NCBI GenBank assembly: GCA_024408105.1
Contig: JAKSVG010000001.1
Location: 1-50,853 of the forward strand
Origin: Bacilli bacterium
GTDB taxonomy: Bacteria; Bacillota_I; Bacilli_A; RFN20; CAG-826
Length of the DNA stretch: 50,853 nucleotides
Direction of reading: 5' to 3'
Position numbers and translations under genes: made by a program. A model generated the notes under the pieces. The model did no database searches. It was not told the origin of the DNA and was given only the letters and a program-made list of their open reading frames with translations. This document shows positions 43,375 through 50,853 of this stretch, piece after piece. How positions within the stretch are numbered: position 1 is the stretch's first letter; each line of letters opens with the position of its first letter.

Positions 43375-44370
43375 ATGGCTAGATTATTAGACGCAAGAAA
43401 TAAAGATGATGAAGAAGTCACATTAAGACCGCAATTTTTAAGTGAATATGTTGGACAAAAAGAACTAAAAAGAAATCTTGAAGTTTTTATTGGCGCAGCA
43501 AAACATAGAGACGAAAGTCTCGATCACATCTTGCTTTACGGACCACCAGGATTAGGCAAAACTACTTTAGCAAACGTTATTGCAAATGAGATGGGGACAA
43601 AGTTAAGAACTGTTACTGGTCCATCGATTGAAAAAACAGGCGATTTAATTGCTGTTTTAAATGAAATTGAACCAGGTGATGTTTTATTTATTGATGAAAT
43701 TCATCGTCTTCCAAAAGTTGTTGAAGAAGTATTGTATAGTGCAATGGAAGACTATAAGGTTTCAATTATATTGCCACGCGAAGGCGGTGCAAATTCTATT
43801 AGTTTCGACTTACCACCTTTTACGTTGGTTGGTGCAACAACAAGAGCAGGAGATTTAACGGCTCCATTGCGAGCTCGTTTCGGTATAACCGAAAGATTAC
43901 ATTATTATACTAATGAAGAAATTGCAGATATTATTAGAAGAACATCTCGCGTTTACAAAACCAAAATTAGTGAAGACGCTATAAAACTTATTTCTGAAAG
44001 AAGCAGGGGAACACCTCGTATTGCAAATAGATTATTCCGAAGAGTAAGAGACTTTGCCAACTTTGCTGGAAAAGATACAATTGATACAAATGACGCACTT
44101 AATGCATTGACTGCGTTACGTGTTGATTGCGTTGGACTAGATGACGTTGATGTTAAGTATTTAGAAGCAATAATAGATCGTTTTAATGGTGGTCCAGTCG
44201 GTTTAGAAACTATAGCATCGTCAATCGGAGAAGAAGTCATGAATCTTGAAGATGTCTATGAGCCATATCTATTACAAATAGGTATGATTAATAGAACACC
44301 TCGCGGTCGCGTCGTCACTGATAAAGCGTATGCGCACTTAGAAAAATTTCACAATCACAAATTATTCTAA
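43375..44370 (+). CDS. ruvB: Holliday junction branch-migration helicase RuvB
   Basis: A 331-residue AAA+ motor. Walker [10 protein letters not shown], Walker B FIDEIHRL, sensor 1 [12 protein letters not shown] and the arginine-finger region PLRARFGI are intact. The C-terminal winged helix ends near the terminal [12 protein letters not shown]. It works with RuvA; no RuvC is seen in this window (Firmicutes usually use RecU). Confidence 0.97.
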   Translation: MARLLDARNKDDEEVTLRPQFLSEYVGQKELKRNLEVFIGAAKHRDESLDHILLYGPPGLGKTTLANVIANEMGTKLRTVTGPSIEKTGDLIAVLNEIEPGDVLFIDEIHRLPKVVEEVLYSAMEDYKVSIILPREGGANSISFDLPPFTLVGATTRAGDLTAPLRARFGITERLHYYTNEEIADIIRRTSRVYKTKISEDAIKLISERSRGTPRIANRLFRRVRDFANFAGKDTIDTNDALNALTALRVDCVGLDDVDVKYLEAIIDRFNGGPVGLETIASSIGEEVMNLEDVYEPYLLQIGMINRTPRGRVVTDKAYAHLEKFHNHKLF

Positions 44371-44377
44371 AGAAAAT

Positions 44378-44410
44378 GTAGGAACTTGTTCCTACTTTTT
44401 ATTTTTTTAA
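44378..44410 (+). terminator. Terminator after ruvB
   Basis: GTAGGAA/TTCCTAC (44378-44384/44389-44395), loop CTTG, is followed by TTTTTATTTTTTT. Confidence 0.88.
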
Positions 44411-44422
44411 ACTTTACATTGC

Positions 44423-44495
44423 ATATACGTGCACATATTTCGTTGCATTATACGCGAATGTGTAGTATTCTTATACGCGAACGTAAATTTATAAT
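44423..44495 (+). promoter_or_regulatory. Spaced TATACG repeats in front of the secDF promoter
   Basis: TATACG occurs at 44425-44430, 44449-44454 and 44472-44477, spaced 24 and 23 bases. The last two are in near-identical 13-mers, TTATACGCGAATG and TTATACGCGAACG. A TATAAT follows at 44490-44495, so the third copy sits in the promoter spacer. This looks like a multi-site operator; no regulator gene is adjacent. Confidence 0.5.
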
Positions 44496-44524
44496 TTACC
44501 GATACACTTGAAAGAGGAAAGATT

Positions 44525-47224
44525 ATGAGAAGATTTATTGCCTATATTGCAATGGCTATCACAGCGCTAATCTGTGTTGGTGTTGCATTTACCCCAGTGT
44601 TCACTCAAATGAAACCTGGAAGAGAATTCACAACTGGAAATGAGATTGTTTACAAAATTAGTGAAACAGAAGAACCAGAACGCGAACTTTCAAATGATGT
44701 TGCTGAAAAAGTTGCAGCAGAAATGCGTTCAAGACTAGAAACATATAAAATTGAAGATTATTCAGTTAAGGTTGAAGGAAACGACACAGTTCGTGTCTCT
44801 TTGAGTGTTAAGAGTGAATCACAATTAAATTACATCTCAAAATATTTATCTTTTAACGGCAAGAACTTCTCACTTGCTGGTGCTGAAGAAGAAACAAGAG
44901 TAACTGGCGATAAAATCTTTGTTAATACAGAAGCATATATTCTTCGTAAAGAAGATATCGTTCCTTATGTCATCATTCCTGTAAGTGATACCGCAGCTGT
45001 TAAGACTCTTATTGAAGCTGTTCAAAAAGAAGAGCAAGAAGAGCAACATGAAGAAAGTGCTATCCATGTGAAACGCGCTGGCGAAACAGCAGGTGAAGGC
45101 GAAGAAGAACCAAAGAGTCCAGATATTTTCCTATGGGCAAACCATGTTGAAGGTGACACATACGAAAAGGCTCAAAAAGATCAAGCTATCACAGGTCAAA
45201 AAATTCTCATGCAATTTGTCAGTGACAATATTTGGTACACTGATGATTTAAAAGAGGATGAAGAACCATCTAAGCTTCAATTCCTTTGTGGTTATGCAAA
45301 AGAAGGTGGCTCAGATTACGATACAGATAAACTTAGAGAAGCAAATGAACTTGCTACTTATTTAGTCAATATGCTTAATGCTCCAGCATTTACTTTCGCA
45401 GACAAAAATTATACAGTTGAAAACTGGTTTGTAAGTCAATCAGCTAGCGGTGTAACAAACAATCAAATTACAACACAGCCAACAGCTGAAAGTTTGCTGG
45501 TTTTTGGCACAGACATCAATGTTAGACTATCAACTACATTAATTGCTACATTTGTAGCCATTGCTATTGTGTTCTTGATTCTTGTTTTATTCTATCGTGT
45601 TGCTGCATTAGGAATAATCGCATCAGTTTTAGGATCAACATTCCTCGGATATACCATATTCTTTGCAATGGGAGCAACATTTAATGTTGCCGCGATTATT
45701 GGTGGCATCCTAGTTGCTGCTTCATCACTAGTTGTTTCAGTTTTATACATGAACAAACTTAAAGAGGAAGTTTATAAAGGCCGCGCATTAAGAAAAGCTC
45801 ATCAAGAAGCAATGAAGAAAATTAATCTTCCATCTATAGATGTTGCTGTTGTATTAGCATTTGCAGGCTTAATGATTTATTTCTTAGGTGGTCACGCCTT
45901 AAAACCTCTCGGAATTCTAATTTTCTTTGGTGGAATAATGTCATTACTCGTCACACAAATTATTTTCAGAATTATGATGTGGCTATTAACAAATTCAACA
46001 TCAATGCAAACAAATTTCAAAGCTTTGAATATTGATGAAAAACTTGTCCCAAATATTATGCAGGAAGAAAAGTCAACTTATGTTGCACCATATGAAAACA
46101 CAAATTTCACATCTAAAAAGAAACCAGTTGCTATTGTTGCTGGAATCGTGGCTGTAGCTTCAATTGCTCTTATTTCTGTATTCGGTGTTTTAAAAGGGTC
46201 TCCTCTTAATGTTTCTAATGCAACAAGAGACACAACTCAAATCTACACATCGATTCAATTAGATAATCCTCAATTATCAACAGAGCAATTATTTAAAGAT
46301 GACGTTCTTGCAAAAGTTTATATCAATGGCAAGCCATTAGCTTATCAAAATGTTACTGTTACAAATCGTGAAACATATGATTATGAAACAGATATTACAA
46401 CAAAAGAAATTTATTTCGTAACATCAATTGATTCGACATTTAAAGCAGAAGATAAAGTTGAAGTTAAAGTTTCTGACACATTAATGGAACCATATGATAA
46501 TGTTGAATCAGCAATTAGCGCAATTGTATATACAATTGAAGGTGAATCAAGTGTCGAATATAGTGAAACTAGAGCACTTGTTTCGCATGAAACAGTAACA
46601 ACACCTCACCAAGGCTATGTTGCACTGGCTTGTGCTATAACCATTGTTGGATTAACGCTTTATTACTCGTTACGTTATAGACCATCACGTGGTTTTGCTG
46701 CATTAGCAGTGTCTAGCGTCACAACTCTCATCACTTTTGGAATATTTGTAATGTGCAGAATTCAAACCACAGCAATTTGCTCGTTCGTTATGCCAATTGC
46801 AACGGTATTATCATTAGTATTTTGCATGCTTTTCTTTGAAAAAGAAAAATCTTTATCTAAAGAAGTAAAAGGAGAGCTTAAACCTGAAGTTAGAAAATCA
46901 ATTATGGTTAAAGCATCATCTTTATGTGCTGCTCCATTATTTATTTCATCTATTTTAACTGCTTATATTTCAATTAACTATTTTGGTTTTGGTTATAAGA
47001 GTTTCGCAATTATTTTTGCTGGAATGCTATTATCAATTGTTTTAAGTGCATTATTCGTAACAACATTGTTAGGACCAACTTCAGAATTGTTTAGCAAATT
47101 ATTCAAACACATTAAATTACCAACAATTAAAATTGATCGTGCAAAACGTCAAAGAATCAAACTTCAGGGTAAACCAAAAACAAGCGAACCTGAGGAAACA
47201 ACATTTATTGGTATTAATGACTAA
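44525..47224 (+). CDS. secDF: SecDF-like RND-family membrane protein (diverged)
   Basis: An 899-residue protein built as a SecD-SecF fusion. The first half has an N-terminal helix, a soluble P1-like region and a helix bundle (about 335-500). The second half starts at about 537 with another helix, periplasmic domain and bundle. The SecD entry motif is recognisable as TTGNEIVYKI. SecDF uses proton flow to pull exported proteins. The essential aspartates appear lost: the VDANVLIFERI region reads LVVSVLYMNKL (D to Val403) and the SecF NDTIVVF region reads SLVFCML (D to Leu764). A Glu-rich insert lies at about 170-200. GAGG precedes ATG 44525. Confidence 0.8.
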   Translation: MRRFIAYIAMAITALICVGVAFTPVFTQMKPGREFTTGNEIVYKISETEEPERELSNDVAEKVAAEMRSRLETYKIEDYSVKVEGNDTVRVSLSVKSESQLNYISKYLSFNGKNFSLAGAEEETRVTGDKIFVNTEAYILRKEDIVPYVIIPVSDTAAVKTLIEAVQKEEQEEQHEESAIHVKRAGETAGEGEEEPKSPDIFLWANHVEGDTYEKAQKDQAITGQKILMQFVSDNIWYTDDLKEDEEPSKLQFLCGYAKEGGSDYDTDKLREANELATYLVNMLNAPAFTFADKNYTVENWFVSQSASGVTNNQITTQPTAESLLVFGTDINVRLSTTLIATFVAIAIVFLILVLFYRVAALGIIASVLGSTFLGYTIFFAMGATFNVAAIIGGILVAASSLVVSVLYMNKLKEEVYKGRALRKAHQEAMKKINLPSIDVAVVLAFAGLMIYFLGGHALKPLGILIFFGGIMSLLVTQIIFRIMMWLLTNSTSMQTNFKALNIDEKLVPNIMQEEKSTYVAPYENTNFTSKKKPVAIVAGIVAVASIALISVFGVLKGSPLNVSNATRDTTQIYTSIQLDNPQLSTEQLFKDDVLAKVYINGKPLAYQNVTVTNRETYDYETDITTKEIYFVTSIDSTFKAEDKVEVKVSDTLMEPYDNVESAISAIVYTIEGESSVEYSETRALVSHETVTTPHQGYVALACAITIVGLTLYYSLRYRPSRGFAALAVSSVTTLITFGIFVMCRIQTTAICSFVMPIATVLSLVFCMLFFEKEKSLSKEVKGELKPEVRKSIMVKASSLCAAPLFISSILTAYISINYFGFGYKSFAIIFAGMLLSIVLSALFVTTLLGPTSELFSKLFKHIKLPTIKIDRAKRQRIKLQGKPKTSEPEETTFIGIND

Positions 47225-47233
47225 TTATTAATT

Positions 47234-47258
47234 GGGCTACTTTGTAGCCCTTTTATTT
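47234..47258 (+). terminator. Terminator after secDF
   Basis: GGGCTAC/GTAGCCC (47234-47240/47244-47250), loop TTT, then TTTTATTT. The recJ ATG (47259) starts immediately after it with no ribosome binding site. Confidence 0.85.
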
Positions 47259-48809
47259 ATGGAAAATCTATTTAATAAATTACTAGCATACTATTCTATT
47301 TCTTTAGAAGAATATCAATCTTTAACCAAACCAATCAGTGAAATTAAACTGCCAAATCCAAAAGAGATAAATGGGATGGATAAAGTAGTTTTAAGAATTA
47401 ACAATGCGATTAAAAATAAAGAAAAAATTATTGTATATGGAGATTATGATTGCGATGGAATATGCGCAACAACAATAATGATAAAAACTTTTGAAAAATT
47501 AAATTATAATGCTGCTTATTACATTCCATCCAGATACATAGATGGTAATGGACTTAACATTATAAATGTTAATAAGATTGCAAAAGCAGGATATAAATTA
47601 ATTATTTGCGTCGATAATGGCATTAGTGCAAACGATGCTATTGAAGAGGCTAAAAAACTTGGAGTTGATGTCATTATTATTGATCACCATGAACCAAGCA
47701 AAGAATTGCCTGATGCAAAAGGAATTATTCATCCAACAATATGCAAAATTGGCGATGTAATAGGTTCGGGTGGTTGCATGTCTTTATTTGTGAGTGCAGC
47801 ATTGCTTGGAAAATACGATGATTATTTGATAACTCTTGCTGGATTATCAACTATTTCAGATTTAATGGAACTTAAATCATACAATAGAGATTTAGTTAGA
47901 CTTGCAATCGATAATTTATCAAGATATCGTTATTTACCTTTAAGACTGTTAACTGAAAAACAAGTAATTAACGAAAAATCATTTTCTCTTGAAATAGCTC
48001 CTAAAATAAACGCAATCGGAAGGGTTATCGAAGATACAACAATAAATCGTTTGGTAAAATATCTTCTTAACAATAAAGACGAAGAAATATTTTTGTTAAA
48101 AGAATGGATTAATGATATCAATGAAGAAAGAAAATTATTAACTATTGAAGCAATAAATACATTGCCATCCATTGACACGCAAAAAGGCATTTGCCTTTTA
48201 ACAACGATGAAAGAGGGACTTATTGGTTTAATGTGCAATAAGCTATTGCAAATTCATAATGTCCCAGTAATCATCTTTACAAAAAATGCACAGGATAACA
48301 CTTTATTAAAAGGTTCAATAAGATCAAAAAATGGATTTAATGTTTCAAAAGCGTTTAAGTCGCTTGAAAAATACATAATAAATGGTGGTGGTCATGCTCT
48401 TGCTGGAGGATTAGAAATTAAAGCAAGTGATTTTGATTTATTTAAAAACGAATTTATTGAGCTTTGTTCAAAACATCAATTTATTGAAGATGATAAAGAA
48501 AATATTGAAATATCCATCAGCGATATTAATTTAGAAAATTACGAAATAGTTAATTCTTTTTCTCCGTTTGGAATGGGGTTTAATGAACCAACATTTATTG
48601 TAAAGAATTTACCAACTAAAAACCTTAAATTTACAGCTGATGAAAAACATCTTTCAACATCCTTGACAATGAAAACGAAATTACTTGGTTTTAATATGAA
48701 TCAAAGTGAAGTTAAATCTCATCAAACTATAGACATTATCGGCACCTTTAATCTAAACGAATTTAAAGGTATTAAAACGCTAGAATACAGAATCCAAAAA
48801 TACAAATAA
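47259..48809 (+). CDS. recJ: Single-stranded DNA exonuclease RecJ
   Basis: A 516-residue DHH-family 5 prime to 3 prime exonuclease. VYGDYDCDGICATT, VDNGIS, IIDHHEP and GGCMSLF give the catalytic metal site; EIAPKINAIGRV and NGGGHALAGGLEI are the family signatures of the DHHA1 part. A C-terminal OB-like region ends the protein. The start at ATG 47259 gives MENLFNKLL; the longer TTG reading from 47232 runs through the terminator and is rejected. No ribosome binding site is visible. Confidence 0.9.
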   Translation: MENLFNKLLAYYSISLEEYQSLTKPISEIKLPNPKEINGMDKVVLRINNAIKNKEKIIVYGDYDCDGICATTIMIKTFEKLNYNAAYYIPSRYIDGNGLNIINVNKIAKAGYKLIICVDNGISANDAIEEAKKLGVDVIIIDHHEPSKELPDAKGIIHPTICKIGDVIGSGGCMSLFVSAALLGKYDDYLITLAGLSTISDLMELKSYNRDLVRLAIDNLSRYRYLPLRLLTEKQVINEKSFSLEIAPKINAIGRVIEDTTINRLVKYLLNNKDEEIFLLKEWINDINEERKLLTIEAINTLPSIDTQKGICLLTTMKEGLIGLMCNKLLQIHNVPVIIFTKNAQDNTLLKGSIRSKNGFNVSKAFKSLEKYIINGGGHALAGGLEIKASDFDLFKNEFIELCSKHQFIEDDKENIEISISDINLENYEIVNSFSPFGMGFNEPTFIVKNLPTKNLKFTADEKHLSTSLTMKTKLLGFNMNQSEVKSHQTIDIIGTFNLNEFKGIKTLEYRIQKYK

Positions 48810-48842
48810 AAAAGACCGTTATTGCTAACGGTCAATTTTATT
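48810..48842. terminator. Bidirectional terminator between recJ and lipoprotein gene
   Basis: GACCGTTA/TAACGGTC (48814-48821/48826-48833), loop TTGC. The minus-strand reading is followed by TTTTTTATTTG; the plus-strand by AATTTTATT. Confidence 0.82.
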
Positions 48843-48856
48843 AATAGATTAATCTA

Positions 48857-50077
48857 TTATTCAACAACAATGTTGATTGTTAATGAATAGAAGCTTTGTG
48901 TGTAGGCTGCACCTGTTTGAACATCAATAAACAATTTGTCGTTATTGACTGTAAATGTATATGGAACATGATCACCTGTAGCTGTACCAGGAACGCCTTT
49001 TAGTTTTTCTCCTGAAGCCATTTCATTAGCATAGAAGTCGCCGCTTTGTGACTTATAGAATTCAGCTACAACTGTGGTAATTTTACCACATGGTGTTGCG
49101 AATAAGACGTTTCCACCTTTGCCGATTGTCCATTCACCATAATTTGATTGGTTATAGCACTTATTGCTATATTTTGCCTCTAATCTCTTATAGTAATGTG
49201 GATCTTCATCGGCTTTTAAAGAATATTTTTTATTCACAGCAACAGCACCAGCTGAGCTTTCGCCTAATCCACTATTAGTGTTTGTAATTACTAATTGATA
49301 ATTGCCTGCTGGTAAATCTTCTCTAACAGCATCTATTTCAACTTCGATATCTAATGTTGTTGGACCTAAGACGGTAACACTATATTTGCCATCTGTTCCA
49401 GGTTGTATAGCAACTCCATTAACTTTTACTTCAACAAGCCATCCAGAATCAACTGAAAGTTCAACTGGAATGACAGTACCATTGACATATTTTTCTGCAA
49501 ATGATGTTGGTGAAACAACGCTAACATGTTCAGCAGCTTTATTAACCGTAAGTGTTGATTGAGCACGTGTGACAGATGAAACAGTAACTGATCCGCCTTC
49601 TTCAACGTTAGCATTAGGGAAGAATGAATATCCTCCATTATAGTATTCTGCGTAACCAACAAGTGCGATTGTATCGCCTTTTCCAATTGGTTCGCTTGCA
49701 ACGCCTGCTCCTGGAACTGATCTTTGAACTTTTGCGCCTTTGCTGTCACTTAGACTATCTTTTAGATAGAATGTGTTGAATTGGCTGTAACCACTATCCC
49801 AAAGAGCATTGCCATCTGATAAACCTTTGACATAGAATGGGAAGTCTGAAAAAACTTCATCAACCTTTTCAACAAGGCGATCAACATTTGCTAAGAATTT
49901 TGCAATTGTTAATGGTGCTTCTGCTGTACCGTAGTCTTCTGCTGATGGGCCAATTGGTTGAGAAGTAGTTGAACTTGAACTTGATGAAGTTGTTGTACTT
50001 CCTGACGAATTATTGCCATTGCAGCCTGCGAGTAATAATGCAGCAGCTGGTAATAGAACGAATAATTTTTTATTCAT
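48857..50077 (-). CDS. Secreted lipoprotein with Ser/Thr linker and OB-like plus beta-rich domains
   Basis: A 406-residue protein with lipobox LLAGC (Cys19) and a low-complexity Ser/Thr tether (about 24-40). A first domain (about 45-160, EAPLTIAKFLANV, FYVKGLSDG, GDTIALVGYAEYY) looks like the OB-fold modules seen in Bacteroidetes and Firmicutes surface proteins. A middle beta domain with WLVEVKVNGVAI (about 165-250) resembles an Ig-like repeat. The C-terminal part (about 258-406) is Tyr/Asn-rich and beta. No enzyme motif is seen. AGGAGG precedes the ATG. It is divergent from a second lipoprotein gene. Confidence 0.7.
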   Translation of the reverse strand: MNKKLFVLLPAAALLLAGCNGNNSSGSTTTSSSSSSTTSQPIGPSAEDYGTAEAPLTIAKFLANVDRLVEKVDEVFSDFPFYVKGLSDGNALWDSGYSQFNTFYLKDSLSDSKGAKVQRSVPGAGVASEPIGKGDTIALVGYAEYYNGGYSFFPNANVEEGGSVTVSSVTRAQSTLTVNKAAEHVSVVSPTSFAEKYVNGTVIPVELSVDSGWLVEVKVNGVAIQPGTDGKYSVTVLGPTTLDIEVEIDAVREDLPAGNYQLVITNTNSGLGESSAGAVAVNKKYSLKADEDPHYYKRLEAKYSNKCYNQSNYGEWTIGKGGNVLFATPCGKITTVVAEFYKSQSGDFYANEMASGEKLKGVPGTATGDHVPYTFTVNNDKLFIDVQTGAAYTQSFYSLTINIVVE

Positions 50078-50250
50078 TTAATTGTGTGTCCTCCTTTTCT
50101 ATTACTTATATAAGACACTCAATAAATGAGATCGATCGTTTCTCATTTTTAAGAAGTGTTTATATTAATTTTATTATATATTAAATAAGAATAATTTCGT
50201 TATTAAATCTTTTTTATATATAATATACATATAAGAACGAGGAGCAATTT
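50078..50250. promoter_or_regulatory. Intergenic region of the divergent lipoproteins
   Basis: A nested inverted repeat lies at its centre: GACACT (50114-50119) with AGTGTT (50155-50160, one G-T pair), and AAATGAGA (50124-50131) with TCTCATTT (50141-50148) around TCGATCG. A TATAAT at 50219-50224 would serve the plus-strand gene. The repeat lies where a regulator could act on both genes. Confidence 0.5.
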
Positions 50251-50853
50251 ATGAAAAAAAGCGCATTATTGTTGGCTACTTCAGTTGTTTTACTTTTGTC
50301 ATCATGCGGTGGTGGGACAACAACATCATCAAGTGGTTCAACATCTACATCAACATCAACTAGCCAATCTAGTGGAAGTTCAAGTTCGTCAACAGAAACT
50401 TCAACATCTTCATCAACATCAACAACAATACCTGATCCAATTCCCGTAGGAATTCAATCGATTATTTCAAAGCCAGATTATATTTTAAAGGGTGAAATAA
50501 TTGATCCTTCTACAGTCAGGCTATTGATTGAGTTAGATAATGGAGGAACAATCGAAAAATCAGCAGAGTCAGTAGAGTGTGACACATCTAGTGCATCAAA
50601 GGGTGACGTTTTAACAGCAGTTGCGCATTATAAAACATTCACAAAGGAATTTAGTGTTACTGTCGTTGAATTAATTGATGAAGAGTTAACAGTTGATGCT
50701 GTTTCAGGAATTAGTGGTACATATCAAGCTGAATCAGTTCTTATTCCGTCACCAGTTAGTGGAGCGAAATATAAAGCTCGAATGATTAAAAAGAACGATA
50801 TCTATTATGGCGAAGAAAAATCAGCAGATTATAAATTAAGCTTCACAAACACC
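50251..50853 (+). CDS. Lipoprotein with Ser/Thr linker, truncated by window end
   Basis: An open frame of 201 codons without a stop runs to the last base. The start ATG 50251 has GAGGAG upstream. The signal peptide ends in lipobox LLSSC (Cys19), followed by about 40 residues almost entirely Ser and Thr. The remainder (GIQSIISKPDYILKGEIID, VSGISGTYQ) has the beta-strand pattern of a bacterial Ig-like domain. Tether and layout match the divergent lipoprotein, though the mature domains differ. The complete length is unknown. Confidence 0.7.
   Translation, partial: MKKSALLLATSVVLLLSSCGGGTTTSSSGSTSTSTSTSQSSGSSSSSTETSTSSSTSTTIPDPIPVGIQSIISKPDYILKGEIIDPSTVRLLIELDNGGTIEKSAESVECDTSSASKGDVLTAVAHYKTFTKEFSVTVVELIDEELTVDAVSGISGTYQAESVLIPSPVSGAKYKARMIKKNDIYYGEEKSADYKLSFTNT

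Noticed and set aside
50290-50430. Short tandem repeat in the last lipoprotein gene
   Set aside because: The repetitive look comes from Ser/Thr codons (TCA, ACA, TCT) of a low-complexity tether, not from a regular DNA repeat unit.
1-50853. Mycoplasma-type code with TGA as tryptophan
   Set aside because: TGA ends several genes exactly where family length predicts (truB, alaS, radC, the GlpA-like gene), and Trp is TGG throughout.
1-50853. CRISPR arrays, insertion sequences, prophage
   Set aside because: I saw no regularly spaced repeats, transposase, integrase or phage structural genes.

Overview
The window is about 50.9 kb of AT-rich, gene-dense bacterial chromosome. Shine-Dalgarno sites (AGGAGG), Firmicutes-type ribosomal leaders, a T-box, the Prp/L27 processing pair, YlxR and an RNase J homologue point to the Bacillota, probably a reduced-genome member of the Bacilli/Mollicutes branch (Acholeplasma, Erysipelotrichia or an uncultured gut lineage). 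TGA is a normal stop and Trp is encoded by TGG, which argues against Mycoplasma or Spiroplasma. The placement below phylum is inference. I see no transposase, prophage, CRISPR array or rRNA. Almost everything is core housekeeping, and the oddities lie inside familiar genes and in the control regions.

Layout. 1-2.7 kb: tRNA-Thr, an ECF-type S component overlapping a PPC/DUF296 protein, two unrelated small four-helix membrane proteins, and a possible structured RNA. 2.7-16.5 kb: the conserved rimP-nusA-ylxR-infB-rbfA / truB-ribF / rpsO / pnp superoperon. It is interrupted by an antisense TtcA-like gene and a heterodimeric ABC exporter. 16.5-21.2 kb: a three-gene redox module (GlpA-like, GlpB-like, DUF1667) between pnp and an RNase J homologue that has lost its metal ligands. 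21.3-28.2 kb: ftsK, pullulanase, plsC and a convergent 16S rRNA m5C methyltransferase. 28.3-31.2 kb: pdp-dtd-mnmA. 31.2-34.3 kb (minus): a TrpXYZ-like ABC importer whose ATPase carries a helical insertion of about 100 residues. 34.5-38.5 kb: T-box, alaS, ruvX, DUF1292, greA. 38.6-40.6 kb: a 59-residue membrane peptide coupled to radC, then the L21 leader with rplU-prp-rpmA. 40.6-44.4 kb: obgE-nadE, then a 32-residue membrane peptide with ruvA-ruvB. 44.5-48.8 kb: a SecDF-like fusion lacking its proton-relay aspartates, then recJ. 48.8 kb to the end: two divergent Ser/Thr-linker lipoproteins, the second cut by the window edge.

How the genes work together. Most serve translation (initiation, ribosome maturation, tRNA modification and charging), transcription elongation and RNA decay (nusA, greA, pnp, rnj), recombination (ruvAB, ruvX, recJ, radC, ftsK) and membrane transport or export. 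Three core machines appear altered at catalytic or structural positions: RNase J, SecDF and the TrpZ-like ATPase. Several transcription units also seem to start with a -10 box 6-7 bases before the ATG and no ribosome binding site, which suggests leaderless mRNAs. I regard these, the candidate ncRNA near 2.0 kb and the 59-residue peptide as the best leads. None was checked by a database search.
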